NCBI RefSeq assembly: GCF_947172395.1
Contig: NC_069087.1
Location: forward strand, 16,064,889 to 16,128,888
Reading direction: 5' to 3'
DNA from: Bicyclus anynana
Taxonomy: Eukaryota > Arthropoda > Insecta > Lepidoptera > Nymphalidae
Length of the DNA stretch: 64,000 bases
Part shown: piece after piece, positions 1 to 10,061 of the stretch
Position numbering within the stretch: position 1 is the first letter of the stretch
Layout of the letters: each line of letters begins with the position of its first letter
Program-made: the position numbers and the translations under genes
Notes under the pieces: generated by a model
The model's input: only the letters and a program-made list of their open reading frames with translations
What the model was told of the DNA's origin: nothing
Database searches by the model: none

Positions 1-1370
1 TTATCATGATTACCTACATAATACATGGCAATGAGAGACTTAAATTATTAAATATGAGCAACTGTATTGAGGTGATGTATAAATTATTGATTAAAACATA
101 CATACATGCATGCATCATTATGCATTATGCATTTGGATTTCCTATCCAAAGATAAAAAATCTCGTTTGACAAAATGTTCCATACATAAACACAGTACTAT
201 CAATACCTGTAGAAATATAATATTAGTCTAAAAGTAATTAAATCAGTTGAAATTTTAATAGAAACCAATTTGAATTTAAAATAATCACCAGAATAATTGA
301 TTCCTTTATAGCAACTAACTGAGGTAAAATAATTCAAAGATTTCTTTTGCACTTCATGCCCAAAAAAGAAGAAGCAAAAAAAAACTTGTGACGGTTACCA
401 GTTTTCCAGCATTTACTATTGTGACTTTAGTTTGCATCAGTTAATTATAAGTTATTAAATTAAATTAACTTAATAAAAAACATGACACTCAGATAAATAT
501 ATTGATATTTGACAAAGTAATATATTTGTTGATAAACATCTAAATGTTCAAGTCTTACTAAACCAAGAAATTGTTGTTAAGATTATTCTTGGCAATACAT
601 TTGAACAAAGGAATTCTTTTGTGGTAGGGGTGTTTAAGGTAAATAATGATCAATGAAGTATAATTCTTTAATTACCCAGAAGCCCTGAAATTTAACAAAT
701 TAATAATAAAATGGATTTTTAATTCATTTTTAGCTTAAGAAATAACTTTGATGCTAATAATAACAATTGTTTTCTGAATTTTGATGAACAAGTCTTTGGT
801 ATTCTTGTTGTTACAATGCCATAATTTTTGCTAAAATTGAATAAATTTACATGAGTATTTATGGATAATATTTTTATATATATTTGTTTAGTTTAATAGC
901 CTCCTTAGTGAATGGGTTATCATATATAATTATTTGAAGGTGTAGTTCCTGAGATTTTTTCAACCAAACAAACAATCTCTGCAACTTTGTAATATAAATA
1001 TAGATTATTGAGTACTTAGGCACTAAAATTAATTTTTATCTGATGTTCTGCCATATAATTGATTTTGTTTGTTCATCAAGTAAATCAAGTATAATAAGTA
1101 TCAATGTGCCTTAAAATTAAAATGAATCTCCATACCTACCATATAGGTACCTAATTTAGATTTATTTAAGCCATCCATCATGAAATTGAGTAATTTAAAG
1201 GCAGTAAAATTAACCTGCATCAACAAAATTACTTATATGTTAAAGTTAGACACTTTAGTGTAACTTTAACATATAAGTAATTTTGTTGTCCATCATGTGA
1301 ACAATGAGTAGGTATTTAGGCACTAAAATTAATCTCCACACAATTGTTTACCATATAATTTCCCAGCATT
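1..1370. other. 5' flanking AT-rich DNA with small repeats
   Basis: No coding region is supported here. The stretch is very AT-rich. A short block (TTAGGCACTAAAATTAAT followed after about 20 bases by CCATATAATT) occurs near 1017-1061 and again near 1317-1361, so about 45-60 bp is duplicated at 300-bp spacing. A perfect hairpin (separate entry) lies between the copies. This is probably upstream intergenic DNA or an upstream intron of Hecw. Confidence 0.5.
1221..1288. repeat. Perfect 28-bp inverted repeat, 12-nt loop
   Basis: The arms at 1221-1248 and 1261-1288 are exact reverse complements, and the loop is 1249-1260. It is too short and AT-rich to assign to a transposon family. It sits between two direct repeats about 300 bp apart. 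Confidence 0.9.
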
Positions 1371-1404
1371 TGTTAAAGCCAAATGTATGAAACTGAATTG
1401 ACGG

Positions 1405-1928
1405 CATTAGGCGTCAGTTGTTTGCCGGCGTCGGCCGGGCTGGCGTCGCGACGTCGCACCGCCCCTCCCCACCCCCGTCTGCCTCTTTCGCAAGTCCAAT
1501 GTTCTGAACTAACACTTTGTTCTACTTTCTTGTAAACTCCACACTTGCACCTTCGCACTTGCTTTTGAAGTATTTTTTAAAGTTCGCGAAAATTACGGGA
1601 AACATACTTACAGCTTGTGTAGAAAAAAAATATCCAAGGAGTTAGGTAGATAGTGATCTGACTTTCCAGACTATCTTGTCTTGTAGGTAATTGATAAAAC
1701 AGTGAACTCACACTAGTGTGCCATTTCAGCCGATCAGAAAGGCTTAGTTCCGCAATGTAGCTGTTGCTAGCAAGTTCAGTGTCAAGAATGTTAGAAGGAA
1801 ATTTTGTTTTTTTAATTTTTATCAGTTTTCATATTCGCGGATCGAATACTAAAATCCCTTAAAAGTTAACGTAAGTGAGTCAATTTATTGTGGTTACAGT
1901 TAACGATGTTCAAGTAGCTCTTTGAGTC
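1405..1928 (+). promoter_or_regulatory. Putative Hecw promoter and 5' UTR
   Basis: A GC-rich, CpG-containing patch (about 1405-1500) stands out from the AT-rich flank just upstream of the first coding exon. An arthropod-type initiator TCAGT occurs at 1776-1780. A strong donor-like GTAAGT begins at 1871, and a pyrimidine-poor acceptor-like TTACAG ends at 1899. An in-frame TGA at 1923-1925 directly precedes the chosen ATG. A four-codon upstream ORF (ATG TTC AAG TAG) lies at 1906-1917. The transcription start is inferred from position and composition only. Confidence 0.4.
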
Positions 1929-2334
1929 ATGTCAGAGGAACATGGCGTTGATTGTGCGGAAAGTGAACCAACTGAGGACAATGAGTGCAACGAAGCTGGA
2001 GATGTCACAGTCAGTACAGAAGACAAAAACGAAACGGAAGTTAAAGAAAAGACGGGAGAATGTGCTGAAAGTGAACGAATTGAGGACAATGAGTGCAACG
2101 AACGAACGAACGCTAAAGACGAGACAGTAGAGAATGCCAGTGCCAATGTAACAAGTGCCACAAGTGACAAAGAGAGTCTGAGTAGTGATGTAGATGAGAA
2201 GCAAGATGTTTATGGAGGGAAGAGTAAGAAAGGGACGCTTACGTGGACAGCTGAGGAGTCGAGCATTCGCGTGGCGTGGGATTTGGCCGAAGGGACAGCT
2301 ACTCCGAAAGACTTCGTGGCGCTATGTTATGCAG
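1929..2334 (+). CDS. Hecw: Hecw E3 ubiquitin ligase, exon 1 (N-terminus and start of HECW_N)
   Basis: This is the first coding exon of the HECW-type HECT ubiquitin ligase, which ubiquitinates substrates recruited through its WW domains. The ATG at 1929 is chosen because an in-frame TGA lies two codons upstream. Residues 1-100 are acidic and low complexity, with an internal duplication: CAESEPTEDNECNE at about 9-22 and CAESERIEDNECNE at about 45-58. Residues from about 102 match the HECW_N domain (TLTWTAEESSIRVAWDL, then FVALCYA). The exon ends in GCAG|GTAACA after 135 codons plus one base, and this phase joins exon 2 at 55009. HECW_N similarity is recognised by eye from vertebrate HECW1/2. 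The acidic N-terminus is not conserved, so the exact start is less certain. Confidence 0.85.
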
Positions 2335-2361
2335 GTAACAATACTTTTGATTATAATTAAC

Positions 2362-2455
2362 TAGCTGATACCTGCGACTTCGTCCGCGTGAAATCAGGGT
2401 TTCCAAATTTTTTTTAACAGCCAAATCCAGTAGTTTTTGCGTAAAAGAGTTCATA
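2362..2455 (+). repeat. Fragment of 'GACTTCGTCCGCGTG' dispersed repeat
   Basis: Starts 28 bases after the exon 1 donor. It contains GACTTCGTCCGCGTG and, further on, CCAGTAGTTTTTGCGT. Both blocks recur in the fuller copies in intron 4 (58838-59015), so this is an internally deleted copy of that short interspersed family, which is very common in Lepidoptera. Confidence 0.7.
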
Positions 2456-2479
2456 CCATGATTGCAATGGTTTCTTTCG

Positions 2480-2527
2480 GGAGAACTTGTGTTAATGCAG
2501 TGATTACTGCATTAACACAAGTTCTCC
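2480..2527. repeat. Perfect 22-bp hairpin, 4-nt loop
   Basis: The arms at 2480-2501 and 2506-2527 are exact reverse complements with a GATT loop. It lies directly downstream of the repeat fragment at 2362-2455. The following bases to about 3155 show no recognised feature. Confidence 0.9.
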
Positions 2528-3155
2528 AACCACCAGTAATCACTAAGTTTGCGGCTCAAGTCCGTAGTGTTATAAAGTCTTTACAAGAGCCTGCTAACCT
2601 GTATAAGATCAGCGATGTGGGCCTAAACTATAAATATAATAACATTGAATAACCGTGGCAACCTTTTGAGAGTTTAGTCTGGACCTTTGAAACTTGCTTA
2701 TTACCCTCCAAAGGCATCACGTAGGTACCAACTTCAAAACGCTCAAAATTTGGCGTCCCCTAATTCAATCAGGTCCTGATCTTATGAAGATGGGTTCACT
2801 TGAGGTACCCTTTCAAACAAAAACAAACAGCTTTCCAAATCGCTCTAGGTGTCTTCAAATAATAACCGGCGAACCTCATCCTTCTTAGAATTGGTTAAAA
2901 GAAAATTATATTGATGTGATCAATCAATATCGTTTTCTTGAATAGTTAAATTAACGTCATTATAAGGGTAGGACAACTTTTCTAAGAACCCGCTGTTTTA
3001 TGTCATTACTTCCAATATTAAGTGCCAAACGTAATTAACCTTGGCGACATAATATTGTAAGCCACTTAACCTTTATTGCAAAGTTATTTATATACTTCGC
3101 AACATTGTTTATTAACTTTGTTGCCCTAGTCGTCACCTAAAATACCTTATCTTAT

Positions 3156-3385
3156 TAGCCGATAGACGTCCACTGCTGGACATAAGCCTCTTGCATGGAC
3201 CTCTTAGTACAACGATCTCAAACCAAGGATATTAAGCGACTCCCTGCAGCCCGCTTGATATCCTCGGTCGACCTAGTAGGGGTCGACCAACACTGCGCTT
3301 TCCAGTGCAGGGTCACCATTCCAACAACTTGGGACCCCAACGTCCATCGGCTTTTCAAGCTATGTGGCCTGCCCATTTCCACAGG
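3156..3385 (-). mobile_element. RTE-type non-LTR retrotransposon remnant (3' end of RT ORF)
   Basis: On the minus strand this encodes the decayed C-terminal tail of an RTE-like endonuclease/reverse transcriptase. The + strand carries the familiar block GACGTCCACTGCTGGACATA, then GGGACCCCAACGTCCATCGG and ATGTGGCCTGCCCATTTCCAC. The same tail, opposite strand, is at 48280-48525, and a shorter piece is at 42635-42690. The reading frame is broken. Bases 3426-3580 downstream form another dispersed-repeat tail (AATCGGTTCAGTAGTTTTGGAG, then a run of CAAA repeats). Confidence 0.75.
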
Positions 3386-4116
3386 AACGGTAACTGCACT
3401 GGTGAAACTGCAAGGCGTCCGCTATCTTTAATTTAACATTCGTACTCAGGGATAGTGTAGCTTCTCAATAATGAAAAAATTTTTCAAATCGGTTCAGTAG
3501 TTTTGGAGCCTATTTAATGCATACAAACAAACAAACCTCATACTATATAAAATCAAATCTTTCCTCTTTATAATATTAGACTGATATTTTTTATTGTTTG
3601 TATTAGGTACCTGGGTTATTGGCTACTGCATCGCTTTTTAAAGTTTGGTGCAATGCCGAGTTTTGTCTTGAAATGCGGAAAAAAGTCGTCACAGTGTAAA
3701 CATACTTTAATTTTACATAATTTTTTTTAACTGTTTCCAAAAATGTGGAGGTTCTACTTCTGTTCCTTCTTCCTTCCTTCTTGTGTATGTATGTTTTTGT
3801 TGTCTAATTTTTGAACTCTAGTAGCTTTTTATAAAAAGCGACGTATCAAGGTATTTTCTTGGATTGGCTCTCCCGTCTGCAACTGCATATAAAAGTACAA
3901 TATTGTAATTAATACTCAAGTATAAAATATCGTTAATACTCAACTAAAACTTATTAAAAAAAAATATTTCTAATTACTCCATCAAACGACTGCGGTTCGG
4001 CATTTGTTAATGAAACCTTTTATAAATTGACAACAATATACCTAGGTACGAGTAACTAACTCCAAAGCTCACTTACCATGGCAGCGACGACACCGAGACG
4101 TTAATTTTCATTTTCA

Positions 4117-4260
4117 ATCCATTTTAACAGCCCACTACTGGAACAAGTGTCCCTCTCTTTACGGAAATATAGAGCTTAGACTCATCACACTGCTCCAAAG
4201 CAAGTTGTCAAGCTAAACATTAAATTGTTATCAGAGAATATAAATGTAAGCACATGGATG
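4117..4260. repeat. Dispersed repeat, copy 1 (partner at 44790-44960)
   Basis: Shares ordered blocks with 44790-44960: CCCTCTC, GGAGCTTAGA-like text, CTGCTCCAAAGC and ATTATCAGA. No reading frame and no clear termini, so the class is unknown. Confidence 0.6.
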
Positions 4261-4352
4261 ACAAAAATCCTACAAACTCGAAAAAATCGTGTCGTAAAAT
4301 CGAGGTTATTGTATTGATTGACATGGGCACTGGATAATTAGTTATACATTTT

Positions 4353-4668
4353 TATCATCATCATTATCAACCCATATTCGGCTCACTGCAGAGCTCGAGT
4401 CTCCTCTCAGAATGAGAGGGGTTAGGCCAATAGTCCACCAAGCTGGCCCAATGCGGATTGGCAGACTTCACACACGCAGAGAATTAACAAAATTCCCTGG
4501 TATGCAGGTTTCCTCACGATGTTTTCCTTCTCCGGTTGAGTCACGTGATATTTAATTTCTTAAAATGCACACAACTGAAAAGTTGGAGGTGCATACCCCG
4601 GACCGGATTCGAACCCACACCCTCCGTAAACGCAGGCAGAGGTCATATCCACTGGGCTATCACGACTC
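4353..4668 (-). mobile_element. tRNA-derived SINE, family A, near full length
   Basis: On the minus strand the head reads GTGATAGCCCAGTGG (A-box-like) and then GGTTCGAATCC (a perfect tRNA B box), followed by a body with CACGTGA, TGCATACC and CTCTCATTCTGAGAGGAG, ending in a TGATGATGA tail. This is the best-preserved copy in the window. Others are at 15481-15745 (-), 42764-43020 (+) and 45059-45341 (-). Transcription would be by RNA polymerase III, with mobility borrowed from a LINE. Confidence 0.85.
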
Positions 4669-4699
4669 TTTTATTATATTACAATTAATAAATTAAAAG

Positions 4700-4870
4700 T
4701 TAACAAATAATATAAGGGAATTATATCAATCTCTTCGATTCCCTTCTATTATTCGTTAACTTATCATATATTATATCATATACCTTATTATGTATATGAA
4801 AGGGAATTATATCGATCTCTTCATTTGCCAACCTTACTTGTGGGATAAGGTAAAGGAGATGATGTTGAAG
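4700..4870 (+). repeat. Duplicated GGGAATTATATC block and RTE-like tail
   Basis: AAGGGAATTATATC(A/G)ATCTCTTC occurs at about 4714 and again at about 4801. The second copy runs into CCAACCTTACTTGTGGGATAAGG, resembling the ADPT..WDKG tail of RTE-like ORFs also seen at 15230-15445. There is no intact frame. Confidence 0.45.
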
Positions 4871-5248
4871 TACAATCACGCACGACACGACGTCCATATA
4901 AAAATGCTTTTATCATCGGAGTCAATGGATTCTGAAAGTTCACGAAAGTACAGTATTCGCCCACGCTTGCTTAATTGCGTGCTCGCCCAGGCTCCCGCCT
5001 CGATACACTGCAAATTGATAACCGCTTTTATTACCTAACACCGTTTTATTAGCATTCAGTCGGCACTGAGTCAGGCGTCCTAAAGTTAATGGCGATATCC
5101 GATACTTAAAATCGTTTATTTGATTATGAGTAAGAAGCTGGATTTGGATTTTGTCAAACAAAATTAAAAAAACCAGGTAAGTGCGATTCGGACTCGCCCA
5201 TCGAAAAACAAAACGATTTTATAAAGATTACGTTTTTTTGCTTTTACA

Positions 5249-5480
5249 AACGTCAAAAGGTCACGAAAATGAGTTTTTTGCAAATATTTCGCGACCTAGT
5301 GCTTGGAGGTTAATAGAGGTCATTTTAAATATTATTTCGCATATGCTTTAATCCGAAAACAGTTATTTTTACAGAAAAACTGCAAAAGACAGGACAATTT
5401 TTAAAATGACCTCTAATGATCCCCGAACAATAGGTCTCTAAATATTTGCGAAAAACTGATTTTCGTAACGTTTTGACGTT
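5249..5480. mobile_element. Fold-back MITE with about 80-bp arms
   Basis: The left arm (from AACGTCAAAAGGTCACGAAA) and the right arm (ending TTCGTAACGTTTTGACGTT) are imperfect reverse complements over about 80 bp, including the central GAGGTCATTTTAAA / TTTAAAATGACCTC. There is no coding capacity, so it is a non-autonomous DNA element. Confidence 0.75.
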
Positions 5481-5634
5481 CTTAACTTTTTTAGCTGGCA
5501 CGATATCGATGTCTATTTTTTACATCTTCATAATAACACCGAAATAATAAAGGTGTATACAAAAATTCAGCTCAGTAGGATTTTTTCCTCAGATAAAACC
5601 TAATATTACTGAACTACTTATAGTTGATATACTT

Positions 5635-5775
5635 TGGACGCGTACTAAACGGTTTGGTTCCTCATTCCTATACGCATTGCAAATATATGGAATGCCTATT
5701 CAGCTCCTGTTTTCCCTACCATCTGCAACGTGGGTATCTTTAAATCAAGAGTGAATAGGCATTTTAATGGCATCT
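5635..5775 (+). mobile_element. Non-LTR RT C-terminal remnant
   Basis: With one frameshift the + strand encodes fragments like FGSSFLYALQ, then WNAYSAPVFP, then FKSRVNRHFNGIS. This is the C-terminal WN-LP..V / FK..VNR motif set of jockey/CR1-like ORF2 proteins. It is decayed and short. Bases 5776-7430 show no recognisable gene. Confidence 0.5.
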
Positions 5776-7439
5776 CAAAGTGAGTATAGAAAGAAGAAAG
5801 AAAGAATGAAAAACACATTTTTCAAAAAATTGTGCCACAATTAACACCTTAACACTATCGTAGTGTCTGATCCCCAGGCCACTAAAGGCAAGTCATAAAC
5901 CAAAAGTAGTCCAAGCATCAATCAGAACACCACTATGTCATATTTGGCACAACCTTGAAAAAGGATCCAGCTCAGCTTTGTGCTGCATGTATCAAGCAAA
6001 TATTGGACATACAGCGCTGATTTTCAGCTGAACACCTTGAACCAGGTGCAACCACGGAAACACGTAGTCAGATAGTGACATAAAACTAAACTTAAAGCAA
6101 AACCAAATTAAACATAAACGTTACATGATAGACTAAACTAAATATTAACACAAAATTAAGCAACCAAGTAAACTGTATTTAATATATCTACGAGTATATA
6201 TGATAAAAATATAACTACGAGTATAATTTACCGAAAACAAACAAAAATATATCTTCTGTAAGTATCTGACGTCTCCTTATAGATTACAAAAATATGCGGG
6301 TTAAAATTTAAATTTAATAGCCTTCTATATTGAGATCAACATCATCCAAGTTAAGCACTCAATGACATGTGGAAACAAAAGACCGGTGAGGTGTTGCAGC
6401 AAGCGGCCTACCAGTCCGTTACATAACCCTCTTGTGAAGCCTTTCACCAGAAGGCGCATGTAATTTCCTTGCTTAGAGGTTTTTTTAAAGGATATAACAC
6501 CTGTGGTTTAGCTGATTGACGTCATTAGCGTCTGCTGCAGCTACATATAATTATCCTAGTTGAAATCGTAAATCAATAAGAGTCATATATTGTCTGTAAT
6601 AACTTGTTTGAGAGTTAAGAAATCTAAATGTGTTCTTAGTTTTAAAAATTCCACGAGAATTGAATGTAAGATGATCCTATTGAACAATCTTTGTTTTATT
6701 TGTGAGAAAACGTCTAATTTCTTGGCGGCTTACCACTTTGACTTTGGCTTAGTCACCCCCAAGTCATCTTTCTCTTAGGTCGGTGACTCTTTTGACATGA
6801 TAAGTTGTCTTTTGAAAGGTATTCTGAGAATATTTTTTATTTAATTTTCATAATTTTTGTAATTAACTAATAGTAATTTTAACTTTTTGTAGATAAGTAG
6901 AAAGTAGAAAGTAGTATTATTTTATCCTACATATTCTATCTTAAGACGTCGGACCATTACTGTTATTAATAAACATATTTTAATACAAGAGTTGCATTGT
7001 TTTAGGCGGCTGTGTTTGGTGTTTTTTTCAGTAAGTAAATTGGAAAGCGGATTCCTCTCCAATTTCGTTTGACTTTAGCCGTTTCAGAAGCCGTATCCGC
7101 ATCGATTTCGTTCAAATACAAATATGCCGATATACAAACCCTACAAGTTCGGTAGATATTTTCTATAACCTTCTTAAATTGATTAGTATTTTATTCTCTG
7201 GAAGGAGTTGCTGTGTCTAACCTATTACCATTGTATCAACCTACTCATTACGTTCTTCAGTTCCTTTAGCAATTCGTCTAGCAGAAAGAATTTTAATTTT
7301 ATTCTTTATTTTAGGAGCACATTATTATGTGCATATAGCACGATTTGCTTATACGATAATATTTAGTGTATATTCTAGACCAGTCGTTATTGCCAAAGCC
7401 TACCTTTTTGGTACATCTGTAAAATATTAAAACTCACGG

Positions 7440-7870
7440 ATCGGCATTCTCAAAACCGGTGTGGCAACTGGCAACTGGGAAGAGGGCGAATGGTCGTTTT
7501 GCATGGTGCATGATTTTGTGTGCAACCGCTGCACAGAGTGCAGTGAGCAGGTCACCACGCCTCGGTGGTCGCATGAATGGGCACCGGAGGCCCCGCGCGC
7601 CTCTCCCCGCCACTCGATTTGTGAATGAATGCCCCACCGGCGCGTGCCTCGCCTCTCACGTTCAGTCGCGACGAGCACCGCCTTCGATACGCGAGCGCAT
7701 GTCCCCGTTTCAAATTTTAACGGATCGTACGTTGGAATCGCGAGTTTAGTTGTATAGTTATCACCCAAGAACTGCGTATCTGGAACATTCAACCCTTCAC
7801 CTACATAGTGACATTGGGACAGTGTTCCACCTGCCGTTTGTACGGCATTCGGAACCTCTTTGCTTATTAG
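7440..7870 (+). promoter_or_regulatory. GC-rich island with initiator and strong donor: candidate alternative first exon
   Basis: Bases 7440-7720 are GC- and CpG-rich within AT-rich intron. An arthropod initiator TCAGT lies at 7662-7666 in a GC-rich setting, and a near-perfect donor ATTAG|GTAAGTAAT begins at 7871. Short reading frames on both strands here look like by-products of GC content and match no family I know. A noncoding first exon of about 7662-7870 driving a downstream Hecw transcript or an intronic lncRNA is an inference. Confidence 0.35.
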
Positions 7871-9935
7871 GTAAGTAATTATGAATTATTTTGTTCTAGC
7901 CCATTCTTATATCAAGTTAGGTGACACGTAGGCTAGATTCATTGAAAAGTACAACAGTGGGTTGTGCCGTAGGTGGGGTGCCCACGTTATTACAAATATG
8001 GTACATGTAGTACGCCGTTATGTCTTCTTCGAGCTCTTCGATATCGGGCACGTTTTATTTGGTCGATTATTGTAGGTGTCTGTCCGTAAAACTTTCACAA
8101 GTGCCCGTTTATTCTGCACTATTACTTAATTCATTCATTTAATATGATAACATTCTTCCTATGGTCTTTATCGCAAGTAGGCCTATCCCGAGGCTTATTG
8201 TACCTATCCGTTACAGTTCAATTAACACGAAACTAACTTATTTTTAGTTCGCTGTTAATCCCGAATCGTATTTTCCAGTCCTGTGCAGTAAAAAAATTGA
8301 TTTGTATGATGTAAAATCGAATATTATTATCATTTCTGATTGAAATTTACAACTGTGAAACTCGTTTGGTATGAGTAGCATCGATGATCAGGTTTTCGCT
8401 ACCTATATTGTCACGACCAATACCTTATTATCATCTATGATTTTTAAAGTATCGCCTTTTTAGCGATGCGGTGCTAAAGTTTACACCTAATATAAACGCC
8501 GTGGTGGATTTTTAACATAGCGAACGAAATCATCTGATTTTTTGCTTTCAGAAAAATCCCGACTAAACAGATATTAATTCAAATTGCATTCTTTTAACAT
8601 AATTAAGAAATACATTTGTATCTTTAGCACCAGAGCATATGCATATGCATCAACGCCATATAAACGAGTTATCGCCGGTTATTATCGGGACTCGGGGTTG
8701 TCTAAACGTGTTTTGTCAATTTCTTACTTAAAAGTGACATTTGTGAATAAGCTATCCGACACTAATCAGAAGGTGGTGAAGTTTACCCTGAATATTTCTA
8801 TTTGAAATTTAGACTTAAATGCACGGGATTCTTCTTGCCGGCTGCTCTTAAGTGGATGGACAATTTATACTTGCTCGCCACATTTAAAAGTTAAAAACTA
8901 GGCGCCCGATACAATGGACCTATTATGTGGCGCTAACGGCAACTACCTGGGAATCATTTGCAACTTTTTCACAATGGCGAACGATTGCGCCCGTATGCCT
9001 TTGGAATTGATGGCACCACCATTCTACGGCCGATATATCGATCACTTTGTGACACTCCATTAGACTCAGGGTTATAGATTACTCCCCTTCGACTATACTT
9101 ATTTCTAAGCAAATAAACCATCGTTTTCTAGTAGCAGATTGGCATTCAGGCCGGATATTAAAAACACAAATATGGCAATTATAAAAAATACATTTCTTTT
9201 CAGCAGAAACTCACTCACTGATAGCTGAATAGCTAATATAAGAAATAAATATAGCTAATTAATCGAAAAACGCCGACATCGGACCATTGTCGCAAGGTCT
9301 CGATCACGACGGTTTTCAGTCAAAAAGAACTGCATCATGGTCTTGGAATTCGTTTGACGTTTGCCTCAGTCAGGTACACAGACGTCAAAGTTTAAACTCG
9401 CTCCTCTTCTTTATGATGGGGTTAACAAAAGTTCAAGATATTCATAAAAATATTTAAAAAGTTAGGACAGTATTTTGAGCTATAAAGGAAAGGCTAGTCA
9501 ATAAATATTTTAAAGTCGTCTAAACTTTCTTATGAAATTTACTAGCTACCTCACGATCATCGTAAAGTCGGAGCACGTCCGGCCGTAGGGTTAATAAAAC
9601 TGCCATCCATCATGACGGGCCACCGGCGGATATTAAATTGACACGCCTCACTCCAACACTCCATCTCATTTCATTACGGTGATATTATTGTACTAGCACT
9701 TGACTGGTTGACGGGTATAATTATTTAGATACTGCGAAATATCAAAGAAATAAAACGATTGTGCAAATTTTCAATAGGTGGCTTATTTTACAGAGACGGT
9801 AATATTTTTTAGGATAAAGAAGATGTTTAGAATTTAAATTCGTTTAAATAAACTATAATGCTGTAATGAGTGTAGTGCTAAAGTTTTTGCAATTTTGATA
9901 ATTGTATTATCAAAATTATAATATAACTACACATT

Positions 9936-10061
9936 TTTCTATTTATTACAAGTTAGCCCTTGACTACAATCTCTTCTGATTGTAAGTGACGATGCAATCT
10001 AAGATGGAAGCGGGCTAACTTGTTAGGAGAGGATGAAAATCCACGGTTTCGGTTTCTACAA
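9936..10061 (-). mobile_element. SINE family B, 3'-end fragment
   Basis: The + strand reads ATTACAAGTTAGCCCTTGAC...CTACAATCTC, then GATGGAAGCGGGCTAAC and GGATGAAAATCCAC, which is the reverse complement of the family B tail (compare 45592-45817). The tRNA-like head is absent, consistent with 5' truncation during reverse transcription. Confidence 0.8.

Noticed and set aside
4600..4668. tRNA-like B box GGTTCGAATCC on the minus strand
   Set aside because: Part of SINE family A; the same body follows it in several copies.
7427..7792. 121- and 96-codon open frames on both strands
   Set aside because: They lie in a GC-rich island where stops are rare; no domain, splice context or codon pattern supports a protein.
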